Source: Pythium myriotylum
Lineage: Eukaryota; Oomycota; Peronosporomycetes; Pythiales; Pythiaceae
NCBI GenBank assembly: GCA_023091665.1
Contig: JALJCQ010000014.1
Coordinates: forward strand, 806,001 to 870,000
Reading direction: 5' to 3'
DNA length: 64,000 nt
The position numbers and the translations under genes are program-made. This document shows positions 50,947-61,570 of this stretch, in pieces. The notes under the pieces were generated by a model. The model saw only the letters and a list, made by a program, of their open reading frames with translations, had not been told where the DNA came from and searched no databases. Numbering within the stretch: position 1 is the first letter of the stretch; every line of letters begins with the position of its first letter.

Positions 50947-52276
50947 ATGCTGCTCGCGCTGGCGGCCATGGACGAGAACGCCAGCGGGCTCGTGCGCGAG
51001 ATCTACGGCCGCGAGACGCTCTCGAAGCTCGACCTGGGCGACCACAAGCCGCTCAGCGAGTGGTCTCAGTCGCTCCACAATGGCTTCGAGATCTGGTGGC
51101 TCGCGGGCATGCCGCTGCTGCTCGTCTTCCTGCTCACGCTGCTGAGCATGTCGGTGGTCGCCGGCATGAGCGGGCTCGAGGAGAAGAACCTCACGCTCAA
51201 GGTGTCGGTGCCGCTGCCGACCATCGTGTGGAAGATCGTGGCGACCCTGAGCCAGCAAATGCGCCAATGGCTCGGTAACGGCTTGCTCAAAGCCGCCGCA
51301 GCGACGACCGGCGGCGATTTGAGTCGTCTGCAGAACGCCAAGGTAGATGCATATCCATGTGCAATGCGTTGCAAGTCCTTGTGGCGACTGACAGAGATTT
51401 TTTCTTCGGATGATATGAAGATCCCACGCCACATCGCGGTCATCATGGACGGCAATCGCCGCTACGGCAAGGCCGTGTACGGCGCCGGCGTGCGTGGCCA
51501 CTCGGACGGCAGCAAGACGCTTGTCAACTTCACCGACTGGTGCATCGAAGCCGGCGTGGAGGCGCTGACCGTGTTCGCCTTCTCCACCGGTACGTCTGCC
51601 TTCTCTCTCTCTCTTCAACCGAGCGCGCTTGCTGAGCACTGAGCTCATCCTTCTTGACTCGCGTAGAAAACTGGAACCGCGAGCAGTCGGAGGTGGACGC
51701 GCTCATGGCGCTCTTCAAGCAGTTCATGCACCAGATCGTGCCCGAGGCCCGCAAGCGCAACATCCGCGTGCGCGTGCTGGTCTCGGACGGGCGCAAGTTC
51801 CCGCGCGACATCGTCGAGGCCATCGAGATGATCGAGGCCGAGACGCGCCACTGCGACGGCTTCAGCCTCAACATCTGCGTGAGCTACGGCGCGCGCGACG
51901 AGATCGCGTCGGCCTGCCGCCGCATCGCCGCCGAGGTCGCCGACGGCCGCGCCGCCGTGGACGACATCGACGAGGACTTTGTCGCCCGGCACATGCTCAC
52001 TGCGTACGTCTCTCGTTTCTCTCTCTCTCTCTCTCTGTTGGGCTCTATAGCTGACGCGATCGCTTGGTCTCTCTCTCTCTCTCCAGCGGGCTGCCCGATC
52101 CGGACGTGCTCGTGCGCACGTCGGGCGAGCTGCGCATCAGCAACTTCCTGCTCTTCCAGATCGCCTACTCGGAGCTCATCTTCCTGGACAAGAACTGGCC
52201 CGAGGTCACGCGCGAGGACCTCCACGAGCGCGTCATCCTCGAGTTCTCGCGCCGCAAGCGCCGCTTCGGCAAGTAG
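50947..52276 (+). CDS. cis-Prenyltransferase (dehydrodolichyl diphosphate synthase type) with N-terminal membrane segment
   Basis: Exons 50947-51589, 51667-52003 and 52087-52276 give 389 residues; the introns are 77 and 83 bp and rich in CT runs. Residues ~50-75 form a membrane helix ([17 protein letters not shown]). The catalytic domain starts near 155: MDGNRRYGK (active-site Asp), FAFSTENWNR assembled across intron 1, SDGRKFP, and [13 protein letters not shown] with [14 protein letters not shown] near the end, assembled across intron 2. It finishes RRKRRFGK, which contains an RxG element. The enzyme condenses isopentenyl units onto farnesyl diphosphate to make dolichol precursors for ER glycosylation. 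Catalytic motifs and RxG occur in one chain, so it may act without an NgBR partner (inference). Confidence 0.9.
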
Positions 52277-52446
52277 TGTCGCTTCAAGCCAGGTTTCCCT
52301 CCAAAATTCGATGAGGACGTCCGAAATAAACGTTGAAAATAGGCTTTCACCGCCCGAATGGGCGGGTTTTGCCTTGTTAGAACTGTCAACTAGGATCGGT
52401 CCTGGTTTGGAGCCGTGGCGAGCGCGCCTGGGAGCCCTCACTTGGA

Positions 52447-54488
52447 ATGAATATGGCGGGCACGCGGCAGAAGGAAGAAGCCTCGCTCGCGGCTTCGCCG
52501 GCGCGACCACAGCGCGGCGCGGCGACGGCGCTCGCGTCCAATGACTCGGCGAAGGAGAAAGCTGCCGCCTCGTCCTCGTCCGGCTCCGCGGAGAGCTCGA
52601 ACGGCCCCGCGAGCGCGAGCCCAGGCAAGCCGGCGCCCGTCAAATCCAAGTTCTGCCTCAACTGCCAGAAAGACCTCACGCGCAACATCCGCATCACGTG
52701 CGCCGAGTGCTTCTCGCCCACGACGTCGCTGCCGCTGATCGAGCTCTGCGTCGAGTGCTTTGGCGTCGGCATCGAGATGGGCGGCCACAAGAAGACCCAC
52801 CGGTACACGGTCTCCGACTGCCTCTCCTTCCCGCTCGTGCGCGAGCGCGGTGTGCGCGCGGCGCCCGTCGTGGATCTCACGGGCAGCGCGCCGACGACGC
52901 CCGCGGCGACTGGAGACGGCGCTGCTGCAGTCGCCGCGACGCCTGGAACTCCGGGTGTCGCGAAAGACGCGGCGGCGAGCAACGACTGGAACGCCGACGA
53001 GGAGCTGCTGCTGCTCGAAGGCATCGAGATGTTCGGCCTCGGCAACTGGAAAGACATCGCCGAGCACATCGGCACCAAGAGCGAGAAGAAGTGCGAGACC
53101 CACTACCTCAAGGCGTACCTGAACCGCAAGGACCTGCTGCCGCGGTTCATCGACGAGCTGGACGACCCCGACACGGCCGAAGTGGTCAACGCCGAGGAAG
53201 AAGCCAAGGCGGCGGCGGCCAAGAGCGCAGCTGCCATCGAGATCGCGAGCGCCGCGCACTCGGACCGCCCGAGCGGCAGTGAGCTGGCAGGGTACATGCC
53301 GCTGCGAGGCGACTTTGATGTCGAGTACGAGAACGAGGCCGAGCTGATCTTGGCCGATATGGAGTTCTCGGAGGACGACCACCCGACCGAGCGGGAACTC
53401 AAGCTCAAGGTCATTGAGATTTACAACGCCAAGCTGGACGAGCGCGAGCGCCGTAAAAAGTTCGTCATCGAGCGCGGCCTCTTGGACTACAAGAAGCACC
53501 AGCAGTCGGAGCGACGAAGACCCAAGGATGAGCGCGAGATCATCGCGCAGATGCGGCCGTTCGCGCGCTTCCAGACGCCCAAGGAACATGAGGAGTTTGT
53601 CAACGGATTGATCACAGCAATGCGACTGCGTAAGCAGATCCTGCTGCTCCAAGAGTACCGCAAGAACGGCGTGCGCACGCTTGCCGAGGCCGAGCTTTAC
53701 GACGCGGAGAAGAAGAAGCGGGAAACCGAGCAGGCGCTGCAAAAGCAGCGAGAGACCAATTCGTATCTATATGACAACGGGCGCCCAGCGTCGAGTGGGC
53801 GGGATCGCGCGAGTCGAATGTCGAATCGCGGCACTGAAGACGCAGCAGGAGAAGACTCGAGCGCACGGACAACTCGCGGCAGCGCCACCACGAGTACCAG
53901 TGCGAGTTCGTCTGGATTTGACTTGGATGGGACGCCAGGTGCCCACCTGCTCACGCCGAAGGAGAAGGAACTCTGCGTCAAACTCAAACTGTTACCGAAG
54001 GTACGGCCCAGTAGTCGTCGCATGCGCTGGCTCTGTTCTGATGTTCATATGCTTGGTCGGGTGATACAGCACTACTTGGTCATCAAAGACGCGCTCGTGC
54101 GAGAGTGCTATCGTCTCGGGTACCTTAGCGAGAAGACTGCAAAAGAAATCGTCAAGATCGGTACGTGGAACGAAAACCCACTTATTCCCTCGCAGACGTG
54201 GTTATCTGATTCTCCCGCGTGCAGACGTCAACAAGACGGGCCAGATCTACGACTTCTTCGTCCATTGCGGCTGGGTGCGCACAGAGGCCAACGCGACCAA
54301 GAGTACGTGGAGGACATGTTGTCTTCCGATTGAGAACGACCTGCTTACTTTCTTTGTTTCTAGTCCCCATCCCGGCCAAGGTCAAGGCCGAGCCTCCCAC
54401 CGCCACAACCGACGCAAACCACACGCCTCTCAAGCGCAAGGCCGACGAGATCACGCCCACGCCGCCCACTGCCGAGCAGACCTCCTGA
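52447..54488 (+). CDS. ADA2: Transcriptional adaptor ADA2 (SAGA/GCN5 complexes)
   Basis: Four exons, 52447-54000, 54070-54160, 54225-54302 and 54364-54488, give 615 residues. A low-complexity head is followed by the ZZ zinc finger (~60-115: FCLNCQKDL, ITCAECF, ELCVECFGVG), the SANT domain (~179-230: WNADEELLLLEGIEMFGLGN) and the central ADA2 region (YMPLRGDFDVEYENEAE, ~280). A SWIRM domain at the end (TPKEKELCVKLKLLPK, LVIKDALVRECYRLGY, KTGQIYDFF) is only complete after splicing of introns 1-3. ADA2 docks the acetyltransferase GCN5 and the SANT domain contacts the histone tail. The last exon adds a Pro/Thr-rich tail. Frames and order agree with the family, so it should be functional. Confidence 0.93.
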
Positions 54489-54664
54489 AGAGCTCGTGGT
54501 GCTCCCATGTTGTGTCTCTTTTTTTTTCTTCTCCAAAGCTGCCACCCTTATCTCAGTAGTACATCCAATGTTAGAAACCTCCGAATGTTCCAACGTTCGT
54601 AACGCGCCACGCAGCTCCTGACGAGAATCCATCACGAAGAAGTGGAGGAATATCCTCGATCGCC

Positions 54665-56640
54665 ATGAGCATCCTGGACGAGATCACGGCCCAGCGACGC
54701 GTCGACGTCGCGCACGCCAAGCACCGCGTCTCCGAGGACGCGCTGCGCGCCAAGATCCACGAGTCCGAGGCCTCCTGGGGCCCCGCGCTCGACGTGCTCG
54801 CGCGGCTCCACGCCAAGGCCGTGCGTTCCCCATCTCTCTCTCTCTTTTTCTTTCGTAACTTGGAACTGACGCGGCGATCGTGCGTGGGCAGCCGAGCGGA
54901 TGGTCGCAGATGGCACTCGCGGCCGAGTTCAAGCGCGCGAGCCCGAGCAAGGGCGACATCGCTGTGGATCTCGTCATTGAAGGTGACGGAACGGAGACCG
55001 TGTGTGGTGGTGGAAGAGAAGATGGAGATTTTTAATGGGTTTGACTTGGGATCGTAGAGCAAGTGCAGCGGTACGCGTCGGCAGGCGCGAGCATGATCTC
55101 GGTGCTCACGGAGCCCAAGTGGTTCAAGGGCTCGCTCGAAGACATGCAGGCCGCGCGCGCGACCGTGGACCACCTGGGCGAGAAGCGCCCGGCCATTCTG
55201 CGCAAGGACTTTGTGATCGACACGTACCAACTGCTCGAGGCGCGCGCCTTTGGCGCAGACTGCGTGCTGCTGATCGTCGCGATCCTGACACCAGAGCTGT
55301 TGAAGGAGTTGATCGCGGTGAGCATCGTTTAGTGAAAGGACTCTTAGGATGTCATCCACTGACCCCCAGGCGCGATTTTATATCGTCGCAGGCCACACTG
55401 GCGCTCGGCATGACGCCGCTCGTCGAGGTCAACAGCGTCGAGGAGCTGCACGTAGCTCTCGAGGCTGATGCGAAGTATGAGGCCCTAATGTGACTCTTTG
55501 CTGTGACGAAGCTGATGGTGTTGCGTGTGGTCTAGACTGATCGGTGTCAACAACCGGGACCTGCGCACGTTCAAGCTTGACTTAAACACTACTGTTCGCA
55601 TCGCTGACGAGATCCGTGCGCGCGGTGTTGCTGTTGGTCGCGACGGCGTCTCGCTGCTCGCGCTCAGCGGCATCCACTCGCGAGCAGATGTCGTCAAATT
55701 CGAGCAGTGCGGCGCCACAGGCATCCTCGTGGGCGAGTCGCTCATGAAAAGCGGCGACACGAGCGCGATGATCTCTCGTCTAATGGGACGCCGCCGTCGA
55801 TCGAGCGATGGCGGTGAGGGCTTCCCGCAGCCTCTCGCCAAGATCTGCGGTGTCACGACCGTCGAGTACGCCAAGGCGGCGATCCGTGCTGGTGCCAACA
55901 TGATCGGACTCATTCTCGTCGAGAACTCACCTCGCCACCTTCAGATCGAGCAGGCCAAGGAGATCGCGGCCGCTGTGCGTGCCTACGGAGAGCGTTCCGG
56001 TCCGATCCTCCCGGATTTCCTCAAGGCTAAGAACATCGAGTCCTCATTCAATACCTCCGACTGGTACCAGCGCAACGCACTTGCGCTGCGTGAGGCGACG
56101 TCCCGTGCCCCTCTTGTCGTGGGTGTATTTGCCAACAAGTCAGCTGCCGAGATCAACGAGATCGCCAGGGAGATCGGGCTCGACATCGTCCAGCTCCACG
56201 GCAATGAGGGCTTTGAGATCTGTGCCGACATCGACTTCCCGACTGTGCGCGTGTACCACCTGCCGGACCACATCAACTCGGACACGGTGGATGCAGAAGG
56301 CATTTTGTTGCAGGTCAAGCCCGGTCTCGCCAACTTCTTGCTTCTCGACACGAGTGTCAAGGGACAGCAAGGCGGTACGGGCGTCATCTTCGACTGGAAG
56401 ATCGCCGCCATCTTTAACCAGGCGCGACTTCCTTGCTTGATGGCCGGCGGGCTCACGCCTGAGAACGTCGGCAAGGCGATCGCTATCGCTCATCCGTTGG
56501 GTGTGGACGTGAGTAGTGGAGTTGAGGTAAAGGGCTCCCCCGGTGTGAAGGATTTGGACAAAGTCTCGGCATTTTTGAAGACGGTCCACGACCACCTTGC
56601 GATCACGGCGATCAAGATTGACGAGGAGACCGCCAACTAG
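54665..56640 (+). CDS. Fused indole-3-glycerol-phosphate synthase / phosphoribosylanthranilate isomerase
   Basis: Five exons (54665-54820, 54892-54982, 55058-55317, 55392-55489, 55536-56640) give 569 residues. The IGPS half (residues ~1-275) has [39 protein letters not shown] and [11 protein letters not shown]. The PRAI half (~290-560) has [47 protein letters not shown] and [11 protein letters not shown]. The two catalyse consecutive steps of tryptophan synthesis (PRA to CdRP, then CdRP to indole-3-glycerol phosphate). The fusion has no glutamine amidotransferase domain. At the usual ESG element of IGPS the sequence reads LSGI; from memory fungal TrpC also has this. PRAI catalytic Cys (KICG) and Asp (LLD) are present. 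Cytosolic or plastid-derived origin cannot be told; no transit peptide is seen. Confidence 0.93.
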
Positions 56641-58132
56641 ACGAGTTCAGAACGTGACGTGTGTCTTTTTTTTGCAGAAATACAAGATAGCGGCAATGTC
56701 TGTTGCATCGCCGAGACTTTGCTCTTTGCAGAAATGCATGGTGAGTAGAAGTTGCGTCTTGCGTAGGGCAAAACGACCGAACGTAAACTCCATCAGGAGC
56801 GATGTTGCGTGGATTTGGCGTATCAACTATGCGTCTACGTTTTAAAGAGTTCCTTGTGCTCGGTGCTTTGAAATTTCCACCCACAGATAATGCAGGCGAA
56901 GACAGGCTACGTCGACAACTCGATTCTTATCATCGCAGCCTCCTGAGATACCACTCAGGAACCACGACGCAGGTGCTGAACACACAGAGTCGCCATCGCC
57001 CTTCCACCTCTTAACCTGCCGATTTGCGATAGGAAGCAACAATTGGTGATGATTTCGTCGGTACTGTGTCGTACATACTGGCTAAATTTTGATACTGTAG
57101 AATCCTCTGATTCAGACACAGCGAGTCCGCGCTACTGAACTCATTCTGTTGGAGCATGGACTCGGACATCAAGTGGCGACGAGATTCCGATGCCCATCAC
57201 TGGATCCCTTGTCGCCACCATGAATAAAAAGATTGAGCTATCGATGGATTCCGCCACCAATGCATCTACAAGATCGTTGAATGCCGACCTGTGTGGACTT
57301 GTCTTGGCCACATTGGTCGGCTCGAGTTCTTGAACATCCCTCGCCCTCATTTGTGGACCAACATTGGGAGACCGTCGATTCGGTATCGATCACCAACTTA
57401 TTCAGATGGTCTAGTTCTGATCTCGGCCCGTCACCACATATGCAACTTGAACGATGTCGATGGCGCAAGTGGACAGTGGTTGTCGCTGAACACTGGCGCG
57501 TCGCAGTCTTTGGGTTCAACTGCTTCCGCCTCAAACACGCAGAGCTGGATTGAGGTCCGCCGTTTTAACCGTCTTCAACCTCTTTAATCATGTTATCACA
57601 CGACATCTCTCTTGTCCCAGAGCTCGTAAGTTTAGAAATTTGCATGTTTCAACATACCTCGTTCGGGTTTATGTGCGAGAGGATGCGGGTTGTGCCACCT
57701 TCAGGATCTGGTCCAAGTCGCCAGAGCAACGCCGACGCGACCGACTCCAGCTCACCAACTTTGTGTTCGCAACCTGCCTGCTGGTGATCTCGCACCGGCA
57801 CAGATGTGAAATTCATCTCTACCGCCGCAACAACCGTTTTCGACGGATCGTGTACGAGTTTGGTCCCGCCAGCCATGATGGACGGCATGCCTTCCCTCCC
57901 CATGTGATCTTGTAGAGCACCGTGTGGTCTGGGCTCTCAGTTGCGAACCGCCTTCGAGCAAAATCCGAGCCAGCAGCTTCGCTCAATCGTTGGTCGATTT
58001 CCCTCACATTCCCGGAATAGCTCGACCTCGTGTGCTGCTGCCACGCTTGCGTTTCGCACTTCAGTCTCTGCACGGAAGTACTTCAAAGACCTGGTCGACC
58101 CCGCGTCGTGAAGCCAGGGCGACGACAGTACG
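56641..58132. other. Long intergenic stretch, no gene recognised
   Basis: About 1.5 kb between the tryptophan gene and the first SLC1-type gene. Several overlapping frames of 60-120 codons occur (for example 57550-57915) but none has conserved features. The last 150 bp are the 5' flank of the transporter, with a GCACTTCAGTC initiator-like site near 58055. Confidence 0.4.
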
Positions 58133-59788
58133 ATGCACGCGACCAACCCGAGTCCACTCATGAGCACCGACGCCCACTTCATTTATCCTCAAAAACTGCC
58201 GAGCACGTCAATCATCAAAGAATCCACGCTGCTCGAGACTCCGCAGGACGATGGCACGGCCACGGAGGGCCTCGCGATTCGAGACATGATCGTCAGCGGC
58301 TATGATCAGAACGCCAACACAGCGATCTGGCAGGTGCTCCTCGCTGCCGGTGTCGGTTTCGGCCTGGGCTTGCTGCTCACGCACGTCAAGATCAGCAACG
58401 ACGCTGCCGAGTGGGTCGCGCTGCCTGGTGACCTCTTCATTGCCGCGCTCAACTGCCTCATCGTGCCGATGGTCTTCTGCAGCGTTGTCGTGTGTATCGG
58501 AGAACTCATGGAGGCTGGTAAGGCCGCGTCAATCGGGGGCCGCACGATCTCGTACTTCGTCGCTTCGTCGATCACGGCCTCGACTGTCGGCGTGGTCACA
58601 GGCTACTTCTTCTCAAACGCCTTCAACCTGAAGGTACAGGCAGCCACTGGCAGCAAGATCCCGAAGCTCTCGATGGTCTGTAATAGCGGGGGCTTTCTCA
58701 CCATGCAGAGTTCCGGGATCGTGAGCTGTGCGGAGCAGAACTCAACCGAAGGTCTCTCGCTTTTCACTCTGAACGACACGACCTCGTACTTCACGACGTC
58801 CACGTCCACAGGGTACGCCAACCTGAGCGTGTCTGAGCAAGTCTTCGGCATCCTCCGAAGCCTCGTGCCAGACAACATCGTCAACTCGTTCGCGACCTCT
58901 TCTACATTAAGTGTAATCACTTTCGCCGTCTGCTTTGGAATCGCGCTAGTCAGAAGTGTCGACAAGTCCAAAGAGGGAGACAACTACCCGCTCCTGCTCA
59001 TCGCCCACGCGAACGTGATCTTCCGCATGCTCATCAACAAAGTCGTGGCGGTGATCCCGGTCGCCATTGTCTCAATGATCGCTGGCTCGTTGGCACAGTC
59101 ATCCACGTCAAAGGATTTGCTAGAGAGCGTTGGTTTCCTCATCGTCGCGCTCTTCATCGCTCTCTTCCTGCTCACTGTCGTCATTCTCGGCACGGCGCTC
59201 TTCATCACGACACGTCGCAACATCTTCTCTTGGCTCCGACACATCGTGCCGGCGCAGGTCTTCATCTTCGGCTGCTCGTCGTCGATCGCCACGCTGCCGA
59301 TCACACTGCGATGCGTCGAGACCTCTCGTGAAGTGTCGTCGGCGCTTGCTCGCTTCGTGCTGCCGTTAGGCGCGACGAGCAACCTCAACGGCACAGCCGT
59401 GTACATGCCACTCGCGTGCATCTACATGGCGAGTGTGAGCGGCAACGAGGACGACCTCACGCCACTCACGTACGTGATGCTTGCTTTTGTGGGTGCCATC
59501 GCATCCTTCGGCGTGGCTCCCGTACCGCACTCGGGTCTCGTCATGGTACTTACAGTCTGGCGCACGGTCTTCAACAAGGACGTGCCCCCGCAGGCCTTCT
59601 CCATTCTGGTCGGCACCGACTGGATCCTCAATCGCATGCGTGCGGTGGTCAACATCACGAACGACACGATCGTGTGTCGCATCATCGCCCACCAATGCGA
59701 TGAGACCGTCGAGGCCCAGCTCAACCAGCACCAGGGTGAGCAGCCAGACACGCCTGGCACCCCCGTGACGCCTGTGACGTCGCTGTAA
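58133..59788 (+). CDS. SLC1/DAACS-family amino acid or dicarboxylate symporter (copy 1)
   Basis: Single exon, 551 residues; the start aligns with that of copy 2 (MHATN versus MHGGS). Eight membrane helices and two re-entrant hairpins are visible: HP1 GCSSSIATLPITLRC, TM7 motif LGATSNLNGTAVY, HP2 APVPHSGLVMV, TM8 DWILNRMRAVVNITND. A Ser/Thr-rich extracellular loop with NxS/T sites (about residues 165-225) separates TM4 segments as in eukaryotic EAATs. Compared with GltPh, NMDGT has become NLNGT (Asp312 to Asn, a sodium-3 ligand) and TM8 Asp394, which holds the substrate amino group, is Asn. Arg397, Asn401 and Asp405 equivalents remain. The family couples uptake to sodium or protons; substrate and stoichiometry here may be atypical. 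Confidence 0.92.
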   Translation: MHATNPSPLMSTDAHFIYPQKLPSTSIIKESTLLETPQDDGTATEGLAIRDMIVSGYDQNANTAIWQVLLAAGVGFGLGLLLTHVKISNDAAEWVALPGDLFIAALNCLIVPMVFCSVVVCIGELMEAGKAASIGGRTISYFVASSITASTVGVVTGYFFSNAFNLKVQAATGSKIPKLSMVCNSGGFLTMQSSGIVSCAEQNSTEGLSLFTLNDTTSYFTTSTSTGYANLSVSEQVFGILRSLVPDNIVNSFATSSTLSVITFAVCFGIALVRSVDKSKEGDNYPLLLIAHANVIFRMLINKVVAVIPVAIVSMIAGSLAQSSTSKDLLESVGFLIVALFIALFLLTVVILGTALFITTRRNIFSWLRHIVPAQVFIFGCSSSIATLPITLRCVETSREVSSALARFVLPLGATSNLNGTAVYMPLACIYMASVSGNEDDLTPLTYVMLAFVGAIASFGVAPVPHSGLVMVLTVWRTVFNKDVPPQAFSILVGTDWILNRMRAVVNITNDTIVCRIIAHQCDETVEAQLNQHQGEQPDTPGTPVTPVTSL

Positions 59789-61570
59789 TGGGAGGCGCGC
59801 AGCAGCTGGAGGAAGGCACGCCTCCATGTATTAGTAGTACACGATTCTTGGACTCTTCATACGCGCTTCTCCTCCATCCCGAGATGCCTTTGCTCCTCCT
59901 TCCCGGGACTCGTGGGAAGGAGGAGCGTAGCGGAAACCATGGGTGTGTAGCGTCCTGACACTGAGGCATCCCACGCTTACACCCCGAAAGCAAGTGTCAG
60001 ACGACAACTGGCGTCTGAGATCCGGGCTGAAGATCAGCTTCTCTGCAGACTGATGGCGTCCACCAAAAGGGGCGCTTTCGAGCCCCGTCGCTTCAACGTC
60101 TCGGATCGGATGACCAGTGCAATCGTGACGCGCAGCGGTTGGCTCCCAGATCACTCGAGTCGCGCGGGAGAGATCAGGCTCTCGGTCTCATTCACATGGG
60201 CGCGGAAACCTTGAGCTTGACTTCGCTGTCGCGCACAACGGCTCGACGCCACGCCTGACTCGATCACCCAACAAACACAGTAAACAGGATATCCTCGCTC
60301 AAGAGTATACATCAATTTCTCCTCACGAGCCAAGAACCTGGCAAGCGCCACCACCAGAGACAACGGAATCCTCTTGCAGCCAGAGTGTCAGAGAGAGCTG
60401 GAGAGCCCACCGACACGAAAAAAGATCACAGAATTTCGAAACGCGTGCGAGGTTGAGTTTGGAACAACTCGGTGTCGAAAAATATTATATTTTTTCGAAT
60501 CCCGGTCTCTGTGAACCACATGACCCGTTGGAGATCTTACCGGATCGGGCAGCACGATCCTCCAACACTTCTCCAGCACCGGGCACGATCCGAATCATGA
60601 AATGATTGGAGATACGTTCCATTCCGTTGACCGACAGAGAGTTTAAACGGGAAAACCCCCAAAGTTTGAAGCCACCGAGGATCGGGAAGCAAGGCATCCG
60701 GTTTCCTGTCCCTCGGTCACGCCGTGGGGGGATGCGCGGTGACGCATCTCTGGGGGTTTCATGAGATGCGATAGGGTCCCACGGGACTCTGTGTGCAGCG
60801 AACTCATGGCCGAGTCTCACGGGATTACTGTATCGTCGCTCTCCTTTCTCTCTCTCGACTCTTCTCTCTCTCTCCCCGAGGTCACGCAGTCGCGAATGGC
60901 GACAGGAGCAATTCCTCACGCGGAATCAAAGCTGGCAAACGGCTCCTCTCCGATTTTGAGCCACCTGGCGCCGGTCGAAAAAGATGCGATAAAGGACTGA
61001 ATCTACCCAAAACGTGGCATAACCCAAACTTTCACCCAATCAACAACTACCAGACGGCTATAATAGTGCCATTACGTACCTTCAATTGCTACACACTTGT
61101 CCGTTCTATGCACAACACGGTCGAAAGAAAGTCAAGTGGGCTGTCTTAGCTGCTGAGAGCTGAGTCTGATGCGAGCCATTTCCTGGTTGTTTGGTGGAGA
61201 AATAGCGGAGACCGTGCTCTCCGATCTGGTTTCCGCGCGAGTGCCAGCCTGACAGGCGTTTGCCGCCTGCGACATAGCCGACGCAGTTAACATCGTTAGG
61301 TGTCAGGCTTTGTTGTGTGGTCAGCTGCAGGAGCGCACAGGCGGGGCAGAGCCCCAGGTCTCTCCATGCCAAGTCCGACACGGCAGCTTTCGTTCGCTTG
61401 TGCCATTCTCAGACAAGCCGACTCGCTCACGCGCGTCGACTCCACTGCGTCTATCTCCGGGTGAGCTGCACGACACGCGCGGGTCTCCCGGTCTTTTCGC
61501 CGACTCGACGACTCAGCCCCGCCGAGTAAAACCCGGTCGTTCCCACACTCGGCAAGCCAACAAGAAGACG
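59789..61570. other. Intergenic between the tandem SLC1-type genes
   Basis: About 1.8 kb. Includes a strong hairpin at 59892-59926, an AT run near 60478-60492, and CT-rich tracts near 60840-60880. No gene or transposon was recognised; the right 250 bp are the 5' flank of copy 2. Confidence 0.4.
59892..59926 (+). other. 13-bp hairpin in 3' flank of SLC1-type copy 1
   Basis: Perfect arms 59892-59904 (GCTCCTCCTTCCC) and 59914-59926 with a 9-nt loop, and a second outer pairing GATGCCT/AGGCATC (59883-59889 with 59964-59970). It starts 104 bp after the stop codon, so it may lie in the 3' UTR or mark RNA end formation. Confidence 0.7.

Noticed and set aside
52438..53742. A 434-codon minus-strand frame over ADA2
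   Set aside because: Antisense to the ZZ/SANT domains, with no recognisable protein features.
60478..60620. LTR-like or tRNA-like sequence in the SLC1 spacer
   Set aside because: An AT run followed by CGAATCCCGG looked tRNA-like, but no acceptor or D-arm pairing was found and no second LTR copy is present.
61310..61570. A longer N-terminus for SLC1 copy 2
   Set aside because: The extension has no ATG, low conservation and no counterpart in copy 1.
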